A stretch of DNA of 64,000 bases from Arcticibacter eurypsychrophilus (GTDB taxonomy: Bacteria > Bacteroidota > Bacteroidia > Sphingobacteriales > Sphingobacteriaceae): the NCBI RefSeq assembly GCF_001730525.1, contig NZ_MDFN01000024.1:1-64000 (forward strand). Direction: 5' to 3'. The position numbers and the translations under genes are program-made. The stretch's first letter is position 1. Every line of letters begins with the position of its first letter. Positions 17,586 to 26,135 of this stretch are shown piece after piece. The notes beneath the pieces are model-generated. The model was not told the DNA's origin. It saw only the letters and a list, made by a program, of their open reading frames with translations, and searched no databases.

Positions 17586-18878
17586 ATGATTAAAAGATTT
17601 TTTGCTGCACTATTGATTTCTGTTGTACTAGTTAGCTTCAAAAGTGAGCGCAGCTGTATTTTAAATGAAATGGAAGCGGATTCAATAAATACTCCTAATA
17701 GAATTGAAGTAAGGTTAAGCGGAATTAATGATCATGATCAGGAGATTCAAAGCTACATCACTAGTAATTCACATTTGTTTTTTCCAAAAGGGACTTATGT
17801 AATAAACAATTTCATTACGATCAGTAACGTAACTAATTTAAAGATTTCAGGTGAGCCAGGTACTGTTTTTACAAGTAATCAAAATAAAATCATCACCATA
17901 TCCGGTGAGATCAATAATCTGGAAATTGAGGGGATTACTTTTAAATCGACAAAGGTTAGTGCAGTTGATGATGCGGAAGGACTTGTTTTCATTGCTAATT
18001 ATGGCGATGATGATATAATGGATGGCTTAAAGATTCATAATTGCAGGTTTAGCATTCCAAACTCTCAGGCAAATGGTATTAAACTTGTCAGTGAGGGAAC
18101 TAATTCAAGTGCTAAAAATATATCGATCACCTATAATAAATTTGAAAATATAGGTCGCATGGCCATTGAATTTCAGAATCATAACACACTGCTCGCTCCG
18201 AGATTCAGTGAGTTCGATATCTCATATAATTACTTTTATAATGTAGGCACAATACAACTGGGACCGGCTCCTGCGTGTGTGTCTGTAAGCGGACATTCCT
18301 TAAATGGCAAGATTAATTACAATAAATTTTATGATATGCATATGGAGAGCTCGAAATATATCTATTATGGAATTGAAAATGCGGGGACTATAGGTTTAGA
18401 AACGGTCGGTAATTATATGCAATCCAGCACCTATGGATTTACTGGCTTATTAGCTTCGGGATCATTAAAAAAGAGTTGGATGATCAAGGATAATGTATTT
18501 GAACTTTCCGGTGGTAAAACAGCTGATAAAAATAAGATTAGAGGGATGGAATTATGTAACCTGGATGATTTTATTGTAACCGGAAATACAATATCAACGG
18601 ATGGCATGGCCATTATGCTGGTAAATTGCACATCAGGGAGAATTACAAATAATAAAATAAAGGTAAAATCGGGGAATGCTATATACTTGAGAGCAGGATG
18701 TACTAAAAACGTAATCACCCGCAATGATATAGATGCTAGTCTTGGAACAGACAACGGAGTGGTGCTTTTTGATGGATCTGAAACCTCACACAATGTGGTT
18801 TCTTTAAACAACCTATTAAAAACGGGCAGACGGCCAGGTTCTTATGTGAATGTTAATGGCGCTAATAACAATAAATAA
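17586..18878 (+). CDS. Right-handed parallel beta-helix repeat protein, exported
   Basis: 430 residues with an N-terminal signal sequence (about 1-20). Many short imperfect repeats follow of the kind N-x-I/F-x-N-N-x-F/I (ITYNKFENIG, ISYNYFYNVG, INYNKFYDMH, VTGNTISTDG, ITNNKIKVKS). These are PbH1-type coils seen in pectate lyases, GH28 enzymes and polysaccharide epimerases. No catalytic signature was recognised, so the activity is open. It converges with the exopolysaccharide cluster and ends 20 bases from gmhB, so action on that polysaccharide is possible but unproven. Confidence 0.75.
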   Translation: MIKRFFAALLISVVLVSFKSERSCILNEMEADSINTPNRIEVRLSGINDHDQEIQSYITSNSHLFFPKGTYVINNFITISNVTNLKISGEPGTVFTSNQNKIITISGEINNLEIEGITFKSTKVSAVDDAEGLVFIANYGDDDIMDGLKIHNCRFSIPNSQANGIKLVSEGTNSSAKNISITYNKFENIGRMAIEFQNHNTLLAPRFSEFDISYNYFYNVGTIQLGPAPACVSVSGHSLNGKINYNKFYDMHMESSKYIYYGIENAGTIGLETVGNYMQSSTYGFTGLLASGSLKKSWMIKDNVFELSGGKTADKNKIRGMELCNLDDFIVTGNTISTDGMAIMLVNCTSGRITNNKIKVKSGNAIYLRAGCTKNVITRNDIDASLGTDNGVVLFDGSETSHNVVSLNNLLKTGRRPGSYVNVNGANNNK

Positions 18879-18898
18879 CAAAGATTAACTTTCAGAAA

Positions 18899-19408
18899 TT
18901 AGACATCAGCGATGAGAGAGGAAATTAGTTGAGATGTAGATTCAACTCGAAAATTAGCCATCCGCATATCATGATGGCCGATGTAGATTGTTTTGATTCC
19001 TAAGCTTCTGGCCGGAATTAAATCATTGACTGAATCTCCTATCATCCAGGAATTGGCAAAATCAATTGTATACATTTCTTTCGCCTGAAGAAAAAGTCCT
19101 GTTTTAGGCTTCCTGCAGTTACAATTGTCTTCATCAAGATGTGGACAAACGAAAAAGTGTTGAATAACAAAGCCTAATTGTTCGTTAATCTGTTCATTTA
19201 AGGCGTTTAATTCAATCAGGCTTAGCATCTTTCGTCCAATACACCGTTGATTGGTGATCACGAAAATTTGCTTAAACGCCTGATTGGCCCACAATAGGAA
19301 ATTCTTTATTCCTGGGAGAATTTCTATGTCAATTGGCAGGAGCACATATGTGTCATCCAATTTTTTATTCAGGACACCATCGCGATCCAGAAACAGCGTA
19401 TCTAACAT
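18899..19408 (-). CDS. gmhB: D-glycero-D-manno-heptose 1,7-bisphosphate phosphatase
   Basis: HAD superfamily subclass IIIA phosphatase of 169 residues. The nucleophile motif DRDGVLN starts at residue 8. The zinc site CPHLDEDNCNCRKPKTG matches GmhB. The later motif IGDSVNDL provides the magnesium-binding aspartates. It removes the 7-phosphate from heptose 1,7-bisphosphate. It is the last gene of a kinase-guanylyltransferase-phosphatase set, which points to GDP-D-glycero-alpha-D-manno-heptose for surface polysaccharide. The isomerase GmhA is not in the window. Confidence 0.88.
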   Translation of the reverse strand: MLDTLFLDRDGVLNKKLDDTYVLLPIDIEILPGIKNFLLWANQAFKQIFVITNQRCIGRKMLSLIELNALNEQINEQLGFVIQHFFVCPHLDEDNCNCRKPKTGLFLQAKEMYTIDFANSWMIGDSVNDLIPARSLGIKTIYIGHHDMRMANFRVESTSQLISSLIADV

Positions 19409-19410
19409 CT

Positions 19411-20127
19411 TTAAACTATAATATTTTTAAGTAATTTTTGTGATAAATAATAATCTGAAGGGATTCCGATATCGATAAAAAGAGCTTGGTATACTTTTCC
19501 ATATGCCTTCAATCTGTGTAAGTTCTTTTCAAAGAAGTCCTGTTCCATCGAGAACTTGGCAGGCATTGTTATAGCTGAAATAAGCGATTTGTTCATGTAA
19601 TAAATTCCTCCATTAATAATCATCTTTTGATTTTCGATTGCGCTTTTCTCTTTAAATGACAGGATCTTTCCATTTGGGGCACAGCCTACACTCCCGTATC
19701 TGCTCGAATGTTCGGTTTCTAAAAGTGCAAATGCTAAATCTGCTGAATTAGAGCGAGCAAATGCTTCCAGATCAGATAATGATATGTCAAAAAAAGTATC
19801 TCCATTAAGAATAAATGAACTATCTCCTTCCACTTGTTCATATGCTTTGAAGATAGCACCCCCTGTACCCAGCATTTCCGTTTCAATGCTATAGCTTATT
19901 TCTAATCCATAACGGTTCTCCGGAATTTCCAGGTACTCTTTTATAATCTCGTATTTATAACCTACCGCTAAAATGACTTTTTTAATATTGTTAGTCGACA
20001 AAAAATACATGAGATAATTCAGAAAAGGGCGTCCGGCAACTTCTGCCATGGGTTTGGGCACATCTTTAACTACAGATTGAAGTCTCGTTCCTAATCCTCC
20101 TGCTAGTACAATAGCTACATCGGTCAT
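19411..20127 (-). CDS. hddC: Heptose 1-phosphate nucleotidyltransferase (HddC type)
   Basis: A sugar nucleotidyltransferase with the signature VLAGGLGTRL near the N-terminus and KPMAEVAGRPFL next to it. Other pyrophosphorylase motifs follow (NGDTFFDI, GSVGCAPNGKILSFKEK). Given hddA and gmhB on either side, transfer of GMP to D-glycero-alpha-D-manno-heptose 1-phosphate is the most likely reaction. The start at 20127 puts the GTRL loop at the usual distance from the N-terminus and avoids overlap with hddA; an upstream ATG at 20160 would overlap hddA by 19 bases. It ends two bases before gmhB. Confidence 0.85.
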   Translation of the reverse strand: MTDVAIVLAGGLGTRLQSVVKDVPKPMAEVAGRPFLNYLMYFLSTNNIKKVILAVGYKYEIIKEYLEIPENRYGLEISYSIETEMLGTGGAIFKAYEQVEGDSSFILNGDTFFDISLSDLEAFARSNSADLAFALLETEHSSRYGSVGCAPNGKILSFKEKSAIENQKMIINGGIYYMNKSLISAITMPAKFSMEQDFFEKNLHRLKAYGKVYQALFIDIGIPSDYYLSQKLLKNIIV

Positions 20128-20141
20128 GAAGTTCTTTTTTG

Positions 20142-21173
20142 TTAGTCTTGTGTTTTCCATGTGATTACACCCTTGTCATAGAAGTGAACTCGTTCCACTT
20201 GTCCACCAAATTGGTTAAGTACATTAACCAGATGATGTACAAAGCAATTTTTCACATAAAACATCATATAGCCCCCTCCTCCTGCACCGGATATTTTCCC
20301 TCCTAAAGCACCATTCTTCATTGCGGCTTCATATATTTCATCTACAATTGGGTTACTTATTTCATCGGCTGTTTCTTTCTTAGAAATCCATCCTTCATTA
20401 AGTAAATTCCCAATGTCATTTAATCGGCCACGTAATAAAGACTCCTTCATGTTATAGGCTATTTTTTTTAAGGTATGCATAGCCTCAATTGATTTATCAC
20501 CTGCCTTACATACATTTTTTACTTGTGCTTCAATAATTTTGGAAGATAGTCTGGATGTTCCGGTATAATATTGAAGTAATGAAAATTCAAGTTCGTATAT
20601 ATAGTTCTGTTTAATCCGCAAAGGGTTCACAACCACACGATCTGCATAGAATTCCATAAAATTGAAACCTCCGAAAGTCGCTGCATACTGATCCTGCCTC
20701 CCTCCTGCCAATCCTACATCCTCACGTTCAATACTATAAGCTAATTGAGCAAGATCGTAATCGCCTAGAGGAAGTCCAAGCCATTCTGCAAAAGCCGCCA
20801 CTATAGCCACTACCAATGTAGAAGAAGAGCCTAATCCTGATCCTGGAGGGGCATCAACATAGGTTTCCAGTTGATAAAACATGGGTTCTTTAATGTTGAA
20901 TTCCCTTCTAATACGGTTATGGATTGCTTTAATTAAAACAAGCTTGTTATCACTTAAATCAAATTCTTCTACACTATCATAGATATGGTGTTCATTAATA
21001 TCATGGCATTTGATCACAATTTGGGGTAGCTTTAATGGCATTAAGGTTGCATAAGCAAACTTGTTGATAGTAGCATTTAAAATAGCACCACCGTACTGAT
21101 CGCTATAAGCACTGACATCTGTCCCCCCACCTGCAAGACCTAGTCTTAAAGGGGCTCTAGAACGTATAATCAT
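20142..21173 (-). CDS. hddA: D-glycero-alpha-D-manno-heptose 7-phosphate kinase, GHMP family
   Basis: GHMP-family kinase of 343 residues. It starts with APLRLGLAGGGTDVSAY, typical of HddA/Fkp-like sugar kinases. The ATP loop is PPGSGLGSSSTLV and the C-terminal GHMP motif is GGKISGAGGGGYMMFY. It phosphorylates the anomeric carbon of heptose 7-phosphate. Same strand and tight spacing with hddC and gmhB indicate one operon dedicated to GDP-heptose. Confidence 0.88.
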   Translation of the reverse strand: MIIRSRAPLRLGLAGGGTDVSAYSDQYGGAILNATINKFAYATLMPLKLPQIVIKCHDINEHHIYDSVEEFDLSDNKLVLIKAIHNRIRREFNIKEPMFYQLETYVDAPPGSGLGSSSTLVVAIVAAFAEWLGLPLGDYDLAQLAYSIEREDVGLAGGRQDQYAATFGGFNFMEFYADRVVVNPLRIKQNYIYELEFSLLQYYTGTSRLSSKIIEAQVKNVCKAGDKSIEAMHTLKKIAYNMKESLLRGRLNDIGNLLNEGWISKKETADEISNPIVDEIYEAAMKNGALGGKISGAGGGGYMMFYVKNCFVHHLVNVLNQFGGQVERVHFYDKGVITWKTQD

Positions 21174-21265
21174 GAAATTTAATTTTGAAAATATGAAGAT
21201 ATTAGGTTTAAAGCTCGAGTATTAGAAATATTCTCCTGCTTTTATGGTTTAGAACACGAGAGTCG

Positions 21266-22402
21266 TCACTGACTTGTTTCATATTTAATCTTCTTACGAG
21301 GGCCATGCTCTGCTACGTCGTCAAACATGTGCTGATAAGATTGAACTAATTTACTCATGGCAAAATGCTCGTTGGTGTACTCCGCTTGTTTTTCCTTTAA
21401 ATTTAAATAATCACTAGGGTTCCTTAAAATAGCTTCTTCCAAAAGGCGATCAAGATCGTTAGGTTTATTTAGATCAAACATGTAACCGGATGTGCCTGAT
21501 TCAAAGAATTCATTAAAACCAGCGGCATTACTGGCAAGAATTGGTACATTATAGTTATATGCGATCATCAGCGGACCGCTTTGTGTGGTGTCACGGTAAG
21601 GCAGGACAATATAATCAGCCTCTGCAAAATAAGAAGGTATCTGGTGGTTTTCAATAAATCCGATATGTGCTGATACCTGATCTTTGTTCAATATCAAGGG
21701 CTTATATTGTTGCTCCCAGTTTAAACATCTTCCTGCGATAAGTAATCTGAAGTTTTGATATTTAATACCTAAGCGACTTACTGCTTCTAAAAGCAGGTCA
21801 AGTCCTTTATAATGTAGAATATTTCCAAAAAACAGAAAGGTTATACCCTCCTTTTTTTTCAAATCAGGAAGTTTTCCAAATCCAATTAATGGTAATGGAA
21901 TACAATATACTTCCTTTTTATTAAAGATTTCTTTTAATAGGTTTGCCTGTGGTTGTGAGTATGTTAAAAACTTTTCAAATCGATTAATCAAAACCTTTTT
22001 TCCTAAAGTGGTTAATCGGTTAAAAGCCGTCTTGCTATGGTTTATAACATCATGCATCGCAATGATGGTCCGTTTTTTATCCAATAGCAATAAGAGGATA
22101 TTTAAATATAGCTGATCAAAATTAGCTACGAAAATAACATCAGGATTGGCCTTTTTAACGGTTGTGATGATCTTGTAATAGGTAAGTAATAATCTGGGAT
22201 CTCTAAAGCGATACTTTAACGGAAATGGTACTAGTTTGATATGATGCTGGTTACAATAATCCGCCAATTCTTTTTCCGAGTAATTTGAATTTTTGTTGGG
22301 AATTATAACACCATAGGTAATCTCATATTCTTTAGGAAAATGGTGAAGTAAATTTATTTGATTATCTGAAAAGGCAGAGGATGATAAGTAAAAAACCTTC
22401 AT
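21266..22402 (-). CDS. Glycosyltransferase family 4
   Basis: 378-residue GT-B fold glycosyltransferase. The C-terminal half has FLFFGNILHYKGLDLLLEA (nucleotide-sugar binding start), IGFIENHQIPSYFAEADYIVLPY, and a glutamate-containing donor loop (AAGFNEFFESGTSGYMF) in the usual place. No membrane segment is seen, so it probably acts at the cytoplasmic face of the inner membrane. Its donor and acceptor cannot be read from the sequence; position next to the heptose genes makes GDP-heptose one candidate donor. Confidence 0.85.
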   Translation of the reverse strand: MKVFYLSSSAFSDNQINLLHHFPKEYEITYGVIIPNKNSNYSEKELADYCNQHHIKLVPFPLKYRFRDPRLLLTYYKIITTVKKANPDVIFVANFDQLYLNILLLLLDKKRTIIAMHDVINHSKTAFNRLTTLGKKVLINRFEKFLTYSQPQANLLKEIFNKKEVYCIPLPLIGFGKLPDLKKKEGITFLFFGNILHYKGLDLLLEAVSRLGIKYQNFRLLIAGRCLNWEQQYKPLILNKDQVSAHIGFIENHQIPSYFAEADYIVLPYRDTTQSGPLMIAYNYNVPILASNAAGFNEFFESGTSGYMFDLNKPNDLDRLLEEAILRNPSDYLNLKEKQAEYTNEHFAMSKLVQSYQHMFDDVAEHGPRKKIKYETSQ

Positions 22403-22482
22403 TGTATAAACCGTTGAATAATGTAATTGAATAGCTTTTTGAGTACTTTGAATAAAATTATTGTGGTACGGATGTCGCCTTG

Positions 22483-23436
22483 CTAACCCTGATCGATAAG
22501 ATCATTTATATATCTTTTGATCTTATCCGCGTTACCTGAAGTATATTTCTTTACAACATCCATTAAATCCTCCGCTTTAGTATGGAATTGAAAATTGCTG
22601 ATCAGGTCTTCCGGCATAGGAATAGATTGAATCAAATGATCATTTGGTGTAGTTATCCCTTTTTGAACAAGTACATCGATTACCATTTGTGCCAGGTCCC
22701 GATGCGAAATTGGATTACCGGATCCTAAATTATGTATACCACTTACGATACTGTTATCATTTAGGATTTCTACTATCACATTTGCCACATCTTCCACCCA
22801 AACATAATCCCGTTTAATTTCCTTATCAAACAAGTCAATAAAACCTTTTTGTTTGATAAATGAATGAAAGCGGTAAGGCAAACTGGCATTTTTGTCTTTA
22901 TGAGCCTCTCCCATTCCGAAGATATTAAAGAACCTAAGACCAATAACTCTGCTTTCAAAGGTAGTCATGTTGTTTAACACATACTTATCGAACATCCATT
23001 TAGACCATGAATATACATTATGGGGATGTTCATAATCGTTGTCTACTATACAATTTGTTGAATTTCCGTATACTGCTGAACTGGATGCATAAATTAATGG
23101 GATTTTGCGCTCAAGACAAAAATTGAGGTAATATTTAGAATGCTCATAATTGTTAACGAGCATAACTTCTGCATCTTTAACCAGTACATCAGCATTGGCA
23201 CCAATATGCAATACCGCCCCTACATTATGCCCTTTAAGTTGCTCATCTATATGTTGCAAATTGCTTTTATATGAGATGTAATCTATAAAAGCGCAGTTTT
23301 TGATATTTAAAAACTTTCGTTCATCATAGTTATCAATTATAATAATATCATTGACTCCACTTGCATTGAGCTTTTTAATTAAATTGGAGCCAACAAAGCC
23401 TGATCCTCCTGTGACAACGATTGATTTAGGTTTCAT
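22483..23436 (-). CDS. NAD-dependent sugar epimerase, HldD/RfaD-like
   Basis: Extended short-chain dehydrogenase. The NAD-binding GGSGFVGSNLIKKL is near the N-terminus, YASSSAVYG and the active-site YSWSKWMFDKYV (YxxxK) follow. The region RFFNIFGMGEAHKDKNASLPYR resembles ADP-L-glycero-D-manno-heptose 6-epimerase. Start chosen at 23436 (MKPKSIVVTGG), which places the Rossmann strand at the N-terminus; an upstream ATG at 23457 adds seven residues. In this cluster it might invert C6 of GDP- or ADP-heptose. The specificity is an inference. Confidence 0.8.
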   Translation of the reverse strand: MKPKSIVVTGGSGFVGSNLIKKLNASGVNDIIIIDNYDERKFLNIKNCAFIDYISYKSNLQHIDEQLKGHNVGAVLHIGANADVLVKDAEVMLVNNYEHSKYYLNFCLERKIPLIYASSSAVYGNSTNCIVDNDYEHPHNVYSWSKWMFDKYVLNNMTTFESRVIGLRFFNIFGMGEAHKDKNASLPYRFHSFIKQKGFIDLFDKEIKRDYVWVEDVANVIVEILNDNSIVSGIHNLGSGNPISHRDLAQMVIDVLVQKGITTPNDHLIQSIPMPEDLISNFQFHTKAEDLMDVVKKYTSGNADKIKRYINDLIDQG

Positions 23437-23599
23437 ATTTATTTGATTATTAAACATACTTAACTGGTATGTTTAAGCTCGGTGCTTCTGTTATCTGTCT
23501 GATAACCAGTATTGAATTCTATGACTTTGCTTTATGCAATCGCTGATATAAGGCATATAGCTGTTAGAATAAAACAGTAGCAAAGAAATTAAAAATGAT

Positions 23600-23644
23600 C
23601 AGTGAATAATACAGCAGGCTTTACTCCTAGTGTATTATTCACTG
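23600..23644. terminator. Hairpin with 13-bp perfect stem
   Basis: CAGTGAATAATAC at 23600-23612 pairs perfectly with 23632-23644 around a 19-base loop. It lies downstream of the minus-strand cupin gene and is followed in that direction by a T-rich stretch. It may be an attenuator or terminator within the polysaccharide cluster. Confidence 0.45.
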
Positions 23645-23706
23645 TAAGCCATTGCTCATTTTGGAGTATTTTATTATCCTGGAAGAAATAGTTATTTGGA
23701 ATAAAA

Positions 23707-24072
23707 TTAAGGATGAAGTAAGGCATTCGCCTCATTTGTATATTCTAAACCAAAGTAAAAGAACTCCAAGGGTATTGTATTACATAAAATATCGTGCTTA
23801 CTGCCAGCTGGTATGTATACAAAAATACCAGGCTTTAAATCATAAGCGACGTTATCTACTTTGGCTATACCGTATCCATTCTGAAAAAAATAAACTTCGT
23901 CCATATCAGGGTGAACATGAACCGGAACGTTCTGCCCTGGCATAAGTTTTCCATAAGCTACTTGTTTCAGTTTTACCGGTTGATCTGAGCCTTGCGCTAA
24001 AATCTTTTTTAGGCCAACAGCGTGTGAAGTAGATACTGGTATAACTTCATCAACATCTAAATGTATAAACAC
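23707..24072 (-). CDS. Cupin domain protein
   Basis: 121-residue single cupin. The first metal motif is visible as PVHVHPDMDEVYFFQNG, and the second as PGIFVYIPAGSKHDI. Only a GTG (24072) is available as start codon before an upstream stop. Small cupins of this type in polysaccharide clusters can be sugar isomerases or binding proteins; no exact role can be given. It follows the GDP-mannose 3,5-epimerase-like gene by ten bases, so they are probably co-transcribed. Confidence 0.75.
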   Translation of the reverse strand: MFIHLDVDEVIPVSTSHAVGLKKILAQGSDQPVKLKQVAYGKLMPGQNVPVHVHPDMDEVYFFQNGYGIAKVDNVAYDLKPGIFVYIPAGSKHDILCNTIPLEFFYFGLEYTNEANALLHP

Positions 24073-24082
24073 AATTCTTCAA

Positions 24083-25093
24083 TTAAACAGCTGTATTGAA
24101 AACCTGATTTTCGTTCGAAAGATTACGGGTTGCATCCACATTCTTTTCAACCCAATGATAAGTTTGAGTTAACCCTTCCAAAAGCGGTCTTGATGGAGCC
24201 CAATTAAGCTTTTGGCTAATCAAATGATTGTCAGATGTTCTTCCTCGTACACCAACAGGACCAGGGATATTTTTAATTCGGATAGTTTTGCCGGCTATTT
24301 TAGCTACCATCATGGCGAGGTCGTTAATAGATAGCATTTCCTCGGAACCAATATTAACGGGTCCCATAAAGTCACTTTCCATCAATCTGCGTACGGCTTC
24401 TACACATTCATTGATGTACAAAAATGACCTGGTTTGAAGTCCATCACCCCAAATTTCAATTTCGCCATTATCTTCCGCTTCTGCTACTTTCCGGCATACT
24501 GCAGCAGGAACTTTTTCCTTTCCACCTTGCCACGTACCTTGAGGACCAAAGATATTATGAAATCTACCTATTCTGACGCTTATATCATAGTTTTTTTGGA
24601 AAGAGAGGAATAGCCTTTCACTGAATAACTTTTCCCATCCATATTCACTGTCCGGAGCAGCAGGATAAACTGTGTCTTCACTGCATTTTGGATTTTGAGG
24701 ATCCATTTGATTGTATTCGGGGTATACGCAAGCAGAGGAAGAATAAAATATTTTTTTTACTTTATTTAAGCGACTTGCTTCAGCAACGTTTAAATTAATA
24801 AGGGCAGAATTATGCATGACTACAGCATCGTTATCGCCAGTAAATAAGTATCCTGCACCTCCCATATCTGCTGCCAATTGGTAAACCTCAGAGATTGGCC
24901 GATCAAACAATGACTGGCACAATTGGTAATCCCGAAGGTCTCCTAAAACAAAATCATCAGCATTCGTATTGCCATATTCATTTTCCTTAATGTCAACACC
25001 TCTAACCCAGTAGCCTTCGCTCTTTAATCTGTTAACCAGATGCCCGCCTATAAAGCCGCCAGCACCGCAAACAATTGCCGTTTTTATTTCCAT
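24083..25093 (-). CDS. GDP-mannose 3,5-epimerase homologue
   Basis: Extended SDR of 336 residues. Besides the NAD motif GAGGFIGGHL, it carries blocks diagnostic for GDP-mannose 3,5-epimerase: QLAADMGGAGYLFTGD, SSACVYPEYNQ, GRFHNIFGPQGTWQGG, DGLQTRSFLYINE and PGPVGVRGRTSDN. The plant enzyme makes GDP-L-galactose and GDP-gulose for ascorbate. Bacterial relatives can act on GDP-heptose derivatives. With a GDP-heptose set nearby, a modified heptose or L-galactose in the polymer is a reasonable inference. Confidence 0.85.
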   Translation of the reverse strand: MEIKTAIVCGAGGFIGGHLVNRLKSEGYWVRGVDIKENEYGNTNADDFVLGDLRDYQLCQSLFDRPISEVYQLAADMGGAGYLFTGDNDAVVMHNSALINLNVAEASRLNKVKKIFYSSSACVYPEYNQMDPQNPKCSEDTVYPAAPDSEYGWEKLFSERLFLSFQKNYDISVRIGRFHNIFGPQGTWQGGKEKVPAAVCRKVAEAEDNGEIEIWGDGLQTRSFLYINECVEAVRRLMESDFMGPVNIGSEEMLSINDLAMMVAKIAGKTIRIKNIPGPVGVRGRTSDNHLISQKLNWAPSRPLLEGLTQTYHWVEKNVDATRNLSNENQVFNTAV

Positions 25094-25346
25094 TTTTGTT
25101 GAGTTTTGATGATTTTTAAATTATTTGATTTAGACCTGTACTGCTATTTTAATTGGTTAGCAGTCTATGGGTTGAATGATATACTTTTAGCGAACATAAA
25201 TGACTGCTGAGATACACAGTTTTGTATTAAATGATTAAGTCTCTTGGCGAGAAGTATTTAATATCAATATTACTTGATGGGATATTATTCAAATATTTTG
25301 TTTAACACTTGACCGTTAGAAACCCTTAGTCAAATATTATTTTTAC

Positions 25347-26135
25347 TCAATCAGCGTGTTTGACACTTGATAAATTGTATTTAACTAATCCGGATTTCTG
25401 TAAAAGAAAGTTATATAAAAATATGACGTACATTATAGTGTATCTTTTCCATAATCTTTTAAAATCTTTTCCTAATAAACGATGTACCCATTCAAAGCCA
25501 GATTTTCTAATAAAATCTGGTGCCATTTTTATTCTTCCACCAAAAAAATCAAATGTAGCACCGGATGCAATAAGCACCGAACCATTGATCTTATAGAGAT
25601 GCTCATCTATCCAATAATCTTGTTTGGGTGTGCCTAATCCAACGCAAACAATATCTGGTGCCAATCTATTGATTTCATTGACGATAGCCTCATCTTCAGC
25701 TTCAGACAATTCCCTGAATGGTGGCGAATAATGTCCGATAATTTTTATATGTGGAAATTTTTCACATAAAAATTCTTTCATTTTTACACAAACATCAGGG
25801 GCACCACCATAGAGGTAAAAGGTGTAATCGGTTTTTTTCGCATGTTCAGCGAGCTTAAGGATCGTATCAGGAGCAGCTATACGATCACAATTTTGTCTGC
25901 TTATCATACGAATCCATCTGACGAATGGCATACCATCAGCGCCAACAACATCAGCAGAATTATAAATTCGTTTTAATTTTTCATTTTTTAAAGCGAGGGC
26001 TACATTGAAAGCATTAATACACGCAATATGATGCGATCGACCTTTTTTATCTAATTTCCATGTATCAATCTTCTTAAATAATTCATCGTACGTGATAGGG
26101 TCTAACCCTATCCCTAAAAAATTTACTTGATTCAT
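25347..26135 (-). CDS. WecG/TagA/CpsF family glycosyltransferase (GT26)
   Basis: 262 residues of the GT26 family, with the typical DGMPFVRW block and VCVGLGTPKQDYW. The family transfers N-acetylmannosamine, its uronate or similar sugars to a lipid-linked GlcNAc acceptor, usually as the second sugar of a repeat unit. Its start overlaps the end of the upstream GT4 gene by 53 bases. An initiating phosphoglycosyltransferase is not present in the window. A 250-base gap without a recognised gene separates it from the next genes on the strand. Confidence 0.88.
   Translation of the reverse strand: MNQVNFLGIGLDPITYDELFKKIDTWKLDKKGRSHHIACINAFNVALALKNEKLKRIYNSADVVGADGMPFVRWIRMISRQNCDRIAAPDTILKLAEHAKKTDYTFYLYGGAPDVCVKMKEFLCEKFPHIKIIGHYSPPFRELSEAEDEAIVNEINRLAPDIVCVGLGTPKQDYWIDEHLYKINGSVLIASGATFDFFGGRIKMAPDFIRKSGFEWVHRLLGKDFKRLWKRYTIMYVIFLYNFLLQKSGLVKYNLSSVKHAD

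Noticed and set aside
18431-18811. 126-codon open frame antisense to the beta-helix gene
   Set aside because: The plus-strand product has a signal peptide and regular beta-helix repeats. The antisense frame has no domain and follows from codon composition.
23652-23945. 97-codon plus-strand frame over the cupin gene
   Set aside because: The minus-strand frame has both cupin metal motifs, while this one has none.
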